Below are positions 34,759 through 39,579 of a stretch of DNA of 39,579 bases, in pieces. The notes below the pieces were generated by a model. The model was not told the DNA's origin. It searched no databases and saw only the letters and a list, made by a program, of their open reading frames with translations. The translations under genes were made by a program, and so were the position numbers. Location of the stretch: contig CAMCYH010000019.1 in assembly GCA_945883745.1 (NCBI GenBank), positions 1 to 39,579 of the forward strand, given 5' to 3'. The first letter of the stretch is position 1, and each line of letters opens with the position of its first letter. This stretch comes from Candidatus Kuenenia stuttgartensis (lineage in GTDB: Bacteria > Planctomycetota > Planctomycetia > Pirellulales > UBA1268).

Positions 34759-35682
34759 ATGACCGGCAAGCAGATGTTCCTCAGTTCCCGCTGGACGGGG
34801 CTCATAATGGTGCCAGCTTTGCTGGCGTGCCTGCCGGCCATGGCCCAGCAGTCGGCCGCTCCAGTCGCCACACCTGCCGCCGGCGCCGTGACACAGGGGC
34901 CCGGTCTGGTTCCGGCCGGCGATGCTTCCCAAATGAATGCCAACGCCGGCGACGCCAACGCGGCCGCAGCCGGTGCCCATCCGCTCGAGCCGGCGTTGGA
35001 ACTGGCCGGCAAGGGGCTGGCTTCGATCCAGGCCAACATGAGGGACTACTCCTGCACGATGGTGAAGCGGGAGCGGATCGACGGCAAACTCGGCGAGCAT
35101 CAGTACATGTTCGCCAAGGTGCGGCGGGCGCCGTTCAGCGTCTACCTCTACTTCCTCGGCCCGGAAGACGTGAAGGGACAGGAAGTGATCTATGTCGACG
35201 GCAAGAACGACAACAACATGCTCGCCCATGCCGGCAGTGGTGTCAGGGCGATGGTGGGGACGGTATCGCTCAAGCCCCAGAGCATGCTGGCCATGACTGG
35301 CAATCGCTATCCGATCACGGAGTTTGGCGTGGAGCGGCTCGCGGAGCGACTGGTCGAGGTCGCCGAGCACGACAAAAACTTCGGTGAGTGCGAGGTCAAT
35401 TTCTTCCCCAATGCCAAGGTGAACGGCCGGATTTGCACCTGCGTACAAGTGGTGCACCCTGTGCCACGTCGAAACTTCCGCTTTCACCTCGCTCGCGTCT
35501 TCATCGACGACGAACTTCTTATTCCGATCCGCTACGAGGCGTATGACTGGCCCCACGAAGCGGGCGGGCAGCCGGTGCTCATGGAGGAATACACCTACAT
35601 GAACGTGAAGACGAATCAGGGTTTCACGGATGCCGATTTCGATCCCACGAATCCGACGTACAAGTTCGGCGGGAAGAAGTAG
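34759..35682 (+). CDS. DUF1571-type secreted protein
   Basis: About 307 residues. The N-terminal signal peptide ends near MVPALLACLPAMAQQ, followed by an Ala/Asn/Gly-rich linker to about residue 75. The main domain begins at MRDYSCTMVKRERIDGKLGEHQYMF and continues through FSVYLYFLGPEDVKGQEVIYVDG. It resembles the DUF1571 family, common in planctomycetes and of unknown function, and reads as a periplasmic beta-rich domain. Cysteines in DYSCT, FGECEV and ICTCV could form disulfides. It is a single gene, divergent from the MBL operon, with hairpin repeat copy B after its stop. Confidence 0.85.
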   Translation: MTGKQMFLSSRWTGLIMVPALLACLPAMAQQSAAPVATPAAGAVTQGPGLVPAGDASQMNANAGDANAAAAGAHPLEPALELAGKGLASIQANMRDYSCTMVKRERIDGKLGEHQYMFAKVRRAPFSVYLYFLGPEDVKGQEVIYVDGKNDNNMLAHAGSGVRAMVGTVSLKPQSMLAMTGNRYPITEFGVERLAERLVEVAEHDKNFGECEVNFFPNAKVNGRICTCVQVVHPVPRRNFRFHLARVFIDDELLIPIRYEAYDWPHEAGGQPVLMEEYTYMNVKTNQGFTDADFDPTNPTYKFGGKK

Positions 35683-35706
35683 GGGCTGTGGTACGCTCGT
35701 TGGTGC

Positions 35707-35830
35707 GTCATCCCGCGGCCTTGCGGCCTGCGGCTAGGGGTTTCTTGGCGAACATCCGTTCGCTCGCGTAAGCCCGCCCTCCAGGCGGACAGTGCCAGCC
35801 TCTAACCAGCACAGGGCGCGAGCCCTGTGG
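35707..35830 (+). repeat. modular hairpin repeat, copy B (shortened)
   Basis: It lies in the gap between the DUF1571 gene and rsmH. Stems are CCGC-GGCC/GGCC-GCGG with a TTGC loop at 35713-35733, GCGAAC/GTTCGC at 35748-35763, CCCGCC/GGCGGA (one mismatch) at 35773-35789 and CACAGGGC/GCCCTGTG with a GCGA loop at 35810-35829. The left arm of the GAAACCC/GGGTTTC stem present in copies A and C is missing. The order of stems matches copy C. Confidence 0.85.
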
Positions 35831-35911
35831 CTGCGCTCGGTTTCCTACGCGGGCTTCCTGGCACGGGCAGCCCCGGGCAGATTTCAGGCGCGGAACGGCT
35901 ACACTCGGGGG

Positions 35912-36808
35912 GTGAGCGAAATTCATCCAGCGTCAAGTGTTCATGCCAGCGTCTTGTCGGCTGAGGTGATGTCGTTTCTCGCCATCCGGCCAGGGATGCG
36001 GGTGGTGGATGGCACGCTCGGCGGCGGCGGTCATACGCGACTCCTCGCCGAGGCGGTTGGAGCGGAGGGGCTCGTCGTGGCGATCGACCGCGATCCCGAG
36101 GCCATTGAGCGGGGGGCTCGCGAGATGGCCGGCTTGCCAGTGCGATTTGCCCAGGCCAATTACTGTGATCTTCCGGAGGTGCTCGACGCGCTGTCGATCG
36201 ACACTGTTGACGCGGTACTGCTCGACGTGGGGCTCTCCAGCGATCAATTGGCCGATGAGTCGCGAGGTTTCTCGTTCAACAGCGATGGGCCGCTCGATTT
36301 GCGGTTTGATCCGACGGAAGGTGAGCCCGCCTGGCGGCTCGTCAATCGAATGAAGCCCGACAGCCTCGCCGACATCATCTTCGAGTTTGGCGAGGAGCGG
36401 TACAGCCGGCGGATAGCACGGAAAATTGCTGCCGTTCGGGAGAAGGAGCCGATTCGCTCGGCCCGGGACTTTGCCGCGGTCGTCGCCTCGGCAATCCCGC
36501 GGCAATCGCCCCCTCCCCGGATCCATCCGGCCACGAGAACCTTTCAGGCCCTGCGCATCGCGGTGAATCAGGAGCTCAAGTCACTACGAATCGCCCTCGA
36601 AAGAATTCCGGCCAGGCTTGCGGCCGGTGGACGGTGTGCCGTGATCTCCTTTCATTCGCTCGAGGACCGGTTGGTCAAAGAGGCGTTTCGCAATCGACAG
36701 ATCTGGGACTGTCTGACACGGTCACCCATCGAGGCGTCTCCGGAGGAACTGGTCCGGAATTCACGGAGCCGGTCGGCAAAGCTTCGGGCGGCGCAGCGGC
36801 TTGGCTGA
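35912..36808 (+). CDS. rsmH: 16S rRNA m4C1402 methyltransferase
   Basis: The 298-residue protein has the RsmH/MraW features: HASVLSAEVMSFL at the N-terminus, SAM site GTLGGGGHT, LLDVGLSSDQLAD, FNSDGPLDLRFD, TFQALRIAVNQEL and the C-terminal SFHSLEDRLVK. It N4-methylates C1402 of 16S rRNA. GTG 35912 fits the family N-terminus; the open frame before it runs into repeat copy B and is not coding. In most bacteria rsmH is followed by ftsL and ftsI in the division cluster. Here a LysM protein follows and no mraZ precedes. Confidence 0.94.
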   Translation: MSEIHPASSVHASVLSAEVMSFLAIRPGMRVVDGTLGGGGHTRLLAEAVGAEGLVVAIDRDPEAIERGAREMAGLPVRFAQANYCDLPEVLDALSIDTVDAVLLDVGLSSDQLADESRGFSFNSDGPLDLRFDPTEGEPAWRLVNRMKPDSLADIIFEFGEERYSRRIARKIAAVREKEPIRSARDFAAVVASAIPRQSPPPRIHPATRTFQALRIAVNQELKSLRIALERIPARLAAGGRCAVISFHSLEDRLVKEAFRNRQIWDCLTRSPIEASPEELVRNSRSRSAKLRAAQRLG

Positions 36809-36929
36809 AGCGAGTTGCGGTGGCAAGCCGGGAGTTTGGGGGGATTTTCCGGGGTTCAGACGCTCTGGCATCAGCCAGGCGTTTTTTCCACAATCCGCGG
36901 CCCTTTCCTGTCGCAGTGACGGACGATTC

Positions 36930-37640
36930 ATGGGTCGCGAAGCAAACATTCTCCTCGCCTGTCTCGGACTCCTTGCCGGTGCGTTCGTTGGCGTACTGTC
37001 GATCAAGCTGCTCTCACCGCGGCCGCCGGTCGGGGCTGGCGCTGATATCCACGGCAGCGTCACAACTTCGACAGCTGCCGAGATCGTGGAGCCGCCGACG
37101 CTGTCGATCGCGGCGGAGCCAGCAGTGGCGTTGCCAGCCGATCGCTATTCGGCGAGGACGGGAGGTTTCTCGGCTCCCACCGATGATTCCATGCCTTCAG
37201 ACGGTGATGTCGTGGCTCTCGATCAACGAATTGAGCAGCCCGTGCCGCCGAGCGACCCGTTCGCACGCACGGGGCAAGTGGCTGCAGCGGCCGTCCCGAT
37301 CGCGGAGCCGCAGGTGCTGGATCCTCAGGCGGCCGCCAGCGCTCAGCCGATGCCACCAGCGGAGGTGGATGAGGATCCCGCTGCGACGGCTGCAGCCTAT
37401 GTGCCAGCCCCCACCGGCCATGCGCCCCGCCACGAGGTGACCCGCTATGTGGCGGCTGTCGGCGACTCGTGGTGGTCGCTTGCCGAACGCATGTATGGCG
37501 ATGGCCGTTATTATCGCGCGCTCTTCGCCTGGAATCGCGCCGTGAATCCGCGAGTATCGCTCGTACCGGGTACGCCACTCGAGCTGCCGCCGCTCTCAAA
37601 ACTGGCCGTCGCCTGGCCTGCCCTCGTGCCCGACGAGTAG
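36930..37640 (+). CDS. membrane-anchored LysM-domain protein
   Basis: About 236 residues from ATG 36930. One N-terminal membrane segment (NILLACLGLLAGAFVGVLSI) is followed by a 130-residue Pro/Ala-rich linker and a C-terminal LysM-like domain (about 183-232: RYVAAVGDSWWSLAERMYGDGRYYRALFAWNRAV, then a PGTPLELPP end). LysM domains bind N-acetylglucosamine polymers such as peptidoglycan, so this may tie the membrane to the wall. An in-frame TTG at 36801 overlapping the rsmH stop would add 43 unlikely residues. It occupies the place of ftsL after rsmH and has the same single-pass topology, but it shows no coiled coil. Confidence 0.82.
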   Translation: MGREANILLACLGLLAGAFVGVLSIKLLSPRPPVGAGADIHGSVTTSTAAEIVEPPTLSIAAEPAVALPADRYSARTGGFSAPTDDSMPSDGDVVALDQRIEQPVPPSDPFARTGQVAAAAVPIAEPQVLDPQAAASAQPMPPAEVDEDPAATAAAYVPAPTGHAPRHEVTRYVAAVGDSWWSLAERMYGDGRYYRALFAWNRAVNPRVSLVPGTPLELPPLSKLAVAWPALVPDE

Positions 37641-37655
37641 CTGCCTCGGTGGCAG
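37641..37655 (+). terminator. hairpin directly after the LysM gene
   Basis: CTGCC-TCGGT-GGCAG begins at the base after the stop codon. It has a five-base-pair stem and no T tract, so it is a weak terminator candidate next to repeat copy C. Confidence 0.25.
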
Positions 37656-37677
37656 GCAGCGCGAGATGGCAATTCAT

Positions 37678-37855
37678 CCCGCCGGCTTGCGCCTGGCGGC
37701 TGGCTTTACGAAACCCTCGCCGTCGTGGCCTCGGGTTTCTTGGCGAACATCCGTTCGCTCTCGTAGGCCCGCCCTCCAGGCGGGCAGTGCAGGGTGGCGT
37801 AGTCGTTCGCAGCCTTCCACTCAGCCCCGGGCGCGAGCCCGGGGGCCGGCGTAAA
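37678..37855 (+). repeat. modular hairpin repeat, copy C (most complete)
   Basis: It lies between the LysM gene and queA. Stems in order are CCGCC-GGC/GCC-GGCGG with a TTGC loop (37679-37699), GAAACCC/GGGTTTC (37710-37739), GCGAAC/GTTCGC with an ATCC loop (37743-37758), CCCGCC/GGCGGG (37768-37784) and CCCCGGGC/GCCCGGGG with a GCGA loop (37825-37844). Copy A matches it in reverse complement and copy B directly. The end is only about 30 bases from the queA start region. Confidence 0.88.
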
Positions 37856-37888
37856 CTGAATGATGCGGCCTGCATTATGATGGTGCCG

Positions 37889-38962
37889 ATGTCGGAAGCG
37901 GATCTCTATGACTATGAGCTGCCGGAAGATTTGATCGCGCAGGAGCCGCTTGCGCGGCGCACCGACGCCCGGCTGTTGCATGTGTGCCGCGGCCACGGCG
38001 GGCTGGCCCATCGGCAGGTCCATGATCTGCCGGAGATGCTTCGGCCGGGTGACCTCATCGTGGTGAACGATACGCGGGTGGTGCCCGCGCGGCTCGTCGG
38101 CCACCGGGCGGCGACGGGCGGCAAGTGGGAAGGCCTGTTTCTCTCCGCGGATGCCGAGGCCGGAACGTGGGAGATTCTCGCTCAGACCCGCGGGCGGCCG
38201 GCCTGTGGGGAGCGGATCGTGCTCGAGGATCGACCGGGCCAGTTCGCCAACGTGGAGCCCCCTGTCTCGCTCGAACTCCTCGCCCGCGGCTCTGGTGGCA
38301 GCTGGGTCGTGCGACCAACGCCGCAGGAGCCGGCCCAGGCTCTGCTCGAGCGGGTCGGCCGGGTGCCATTGCCGGGCTACATCCGCGGCGGCACGGAGGA
38401 ACAGGGGGATCGCGAGCGGTACCAGACCGTCTTCGCCCGCGCGGCCGGCTCAGCCGCGGCCCCGACCGCAGGCCTCCACTTTACCGACGACCTCCTCGCA
38501 GCCCTTCAGGCCCGCGACATCGGGTTGGCTCGCGTCACGCTTCATGTGGGCATCGACACGTTTCGGCCTCTCTCAACCGACAGGCTTGATGATCACCGCA
38601 TGCACACGGAGTGGTGCGAGTGCCCAGCGGAAACCGTGGCGGCGATTGCCGAGGCCAAGGCCCGCGGTGGCCGCGTGGTGGCGATCGGCACGACGGCGGT
38701 GCGGACGCTGGAGACGGCAGCCCAGCGGTCACCAGTCGGCGCGGTCTCGTCCTGGATGGGGCCGACCGATCTGTTCATCAAACCCGGCTTTTTGTTCCGT
38801 GTGGTCGACTGCGTGTTGACGAATTTCCACATGCCGCGGACAACGCTTATGGTTCTCGTAAGCACGTTCGCCTCCCGCGACCTCATTCGTCGGGCGTATG
38901 AAGAGGCGATTCGTGAGCGGTATCGTTTTTTGAGTTATGGCGATGCGATGCTGATCGAGTAG
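37889..38962 (+). CDS. queA: S-adenosylmethionine:tRNA ribosyltransferase-isomerase
   Basis: About 357 residues. QueA landmarks are YDYELPEDLIAQEPLARRTDARLL at the start, DLIVVNDTRVVPARL, GRVPLPGYIR, RYQTVFAR ... AAPTAGLHFTDDLL, LHVGIDTFRPL, HTEWCECP and TNFHMPRTTLMVLVSTFA. It transfers the ribosyl moiety of SAM to preQ1-tRNA to make epoxyqueuosine, the penultimate step of queuosine synthesis. ATG 37889 best fits the family N-terminus; ATG 37877 and 37880 are in frame, and none has a good Shine-Dalgarno. The frame further upstream is repeat copy C. The stop overlaps the AGGAGG of the next gene. Confidence 0.94.
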   Translation: MSEADLYDYELPEDLIAQEPLARRTDARLLHVCRGHGGLAHRQVHDLPEMLRPGDLIVVNDTRVVPARLVGHRAATGGKWEGLFLSADAEAGTWEILAQTRGRPACGERIVLEDRPGQFANVEPPVSLELLARGSGGSWVVRPTPQEPAQALLERVGRVPLPGYIRGGTEEQGDRERYQTVFARAAGSAAAPTAGLHFTDDLLAALQARDIGLARVTLHVGIDTFRPLSTDRLDDHRMHTEWCECPAETVAAIAEAKARGGRVVAIGTTAVRTLETAAQRSPVGAVSSWMGPTDLFIKPGFLFRVVDCVLTNFHMPRTTLMVLVSTFASRDLIRRAYEEAIRERYRFLSYGDAMLIE

Positions 38963-38966
38963 GAGG
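38961..38966 (+). promoter_or_regulatory. consensus ribosome binding site overlapping the queA stop
   Basis: AGGAGG begins in the queA stop codon and lies five bases before ATG 38972, so the two genes are translated from one message. Confidence 0.75.
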
Positions 38967-38971
38967 CTGTG

Positions 38972-39579
38972 ATGTCAGTGATCCCCCAGGAAGACGTGCT
39001 GGTCGTGCCCCGGTCGCTGTTTGACGAGGCCGGTGCATTTCAGGGCTTCTGCGGCGACACGGCGGCCTATTTGCCCCGGCTCCTCGATCCGCGACACACT
39101 TCATGGCGTCCGCGGGCGAGTGTCGAAGAAGACCCGTCGTTCAAACAACTGATTCCCTACTGTGTCCTCGCGCACCGCACCGCCGACGGCAGGGTCGAGT
39201 ATTTTGCCTACACTCGCGGCGGCGGCCAGAGCGAGGCCCGGCTACGGGCCAAGCGGTCGGTGGGGATTGGCGGCCACATTTCGAGCACTGATGGCGAGCA
39301 TGGCGACGACACGTCGTACGAGGCGGGCATGCGGCGGGAACTGGCCGAGGAGATCGCGATCGGCGGCGGCTGGACGAGCCGCTGCGTCGGGCTGATCAAT
39401 GACGACTCGAATGCCGTGGGAAGCGTGCACCTAGGAATCGTGCATGTGCTCGAACTGGAGCGGCCCGAGGTGGCATCGCGGGAGAGTGAACTGGTCGAGT
39501 GCGGGTTTGCCACGCTCGATGCATTGCTGGCCGACCGCGACCGGTTCGAGACCTGGTCGCAGATCACGCTCGACGCGCT
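38972..39579 (+). CDS. Nudix-type hydrolase-like protein (3' end outside window)
   Basis: 202 codons are visible from ATG 38972, and the frame is open to the edge. The N-terminus VLVVPRSLFDEAGAFQGF and the run SVGIGGHISS...GMRRELAEEI look like a Nudix fold: the metal-binding core RELAEE is intact. The loop before it is longer than usual, and the first Glu and last Gly of the consensus box are Thr and Ala. Nudix enzymes cleave nucleoside diphosphates linked to another group; no substrate can be assigned. It is coupled to queA by overlap of its ribosome binding site with the queA stop. Confidence 0.8.
   Translation, partial: MSVIPQEDVLVVPRSLFDEAGAFQGFCGDTAAYLPRLLDPRHTSWRPRASVEEDPSFKQLIPYCVLAHRTADGRVEYFAYTRGGGQSEARLRAKRSVGIGGHISSTDGEHGDDTSYEAGMRRELAEEIAIGGGWTSRCVGLINDDSNAVGSVHLGIVHVLELERPEVASRESELVECGFATLDALLADRDRFETWSQITLDA

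Noticed and set aside
35792..35911. ATG-initiated extension of rsmH
   Set aside because: It lies partly in repeat copy B; GTG 35912 gives the family N-terminus.
37469..37888. N-terminal extension of the queA frame
   Set aside because: It overlaps the LysM gene and hairpin repeat copy C, and the reading (GLGFLGEHPFALVGPPSRRAVQG type) is a translation of the repeat that recurs in other copies.

Overview
The window is a GC-rich bacterial chromosome segment that looks planctomycetal. Pointers are a DUF1571-type secreted protein, a planctomycete-style von Willebrand A membrane protein, two giant exported proteins with no recognisable family, rsmH standing without mraZ, ftsL or ftsI, and dispersed hairpin-rich intergenic repeats. 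Genus cannot be told from sequence reading alone. No rRNA, tRNA, CRISPR array, transposase or prophage gene was found.

Left part (1-12.4 kb). A vWA-domain membrane protein runs off the left edge on the minus strand. It has visibly lower GC and different codon use from the rest. A short ORF precedes it and may be joined to it by a frameshift in a run of six G. Next come a patatin-like lipase and an AraC-type regulator (minus strand). Divergent from the regulator is a NagB-PIG-L fusion predicted to act on amino sugars. A NarL-type response regulator sits directly upstream of a fatty acid desaturase. An RluA-type pseudouridine synthase converges on a fused GT2-polytopic glycosyltransferase.

Middle (12.5-20.7 kb). 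An AI-2E-type permease and a small membrane protein are followed by a minus-strand group. That group holds a 1142-residue YhaN/SbcC-like ATPase preceded by a partner that aligns with SbcD/YhaO phosphoesterases but seems to have lost its metal ligands, and a conserved-looking hypothetical protein further upstream. An inositol-monophosphatase-family gene is divergent from this group.

Giant-protein locus (20.8-31.7 kb). Two translationally coupled genes encode exported, mostly beta-strand-like proteins of about 1178 and 2072 residues with membrane bundles. The second looks like a fusion of two units. I read the locus as three diverged copies of one module, followed by an exported HExxH peptidase. 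This is the best candidate for an undescribed system. Its function is unknown.

Right part (31.7-39.6 kb). A minus-strand operon encodes an MBL-fold hydrolase, PlsC and CdsA (phosphatidic acid and CDP-diacylglycerol synthesis). Plus-strand genes are the DUF1571 protein, rsmH, a membrane-anchored LysM protein, queA and a Nudix-type gene that runs off the right edge. Three intergenic gaps here carry copies of a modular hairpin repeat whose stems show compensatory base changes.
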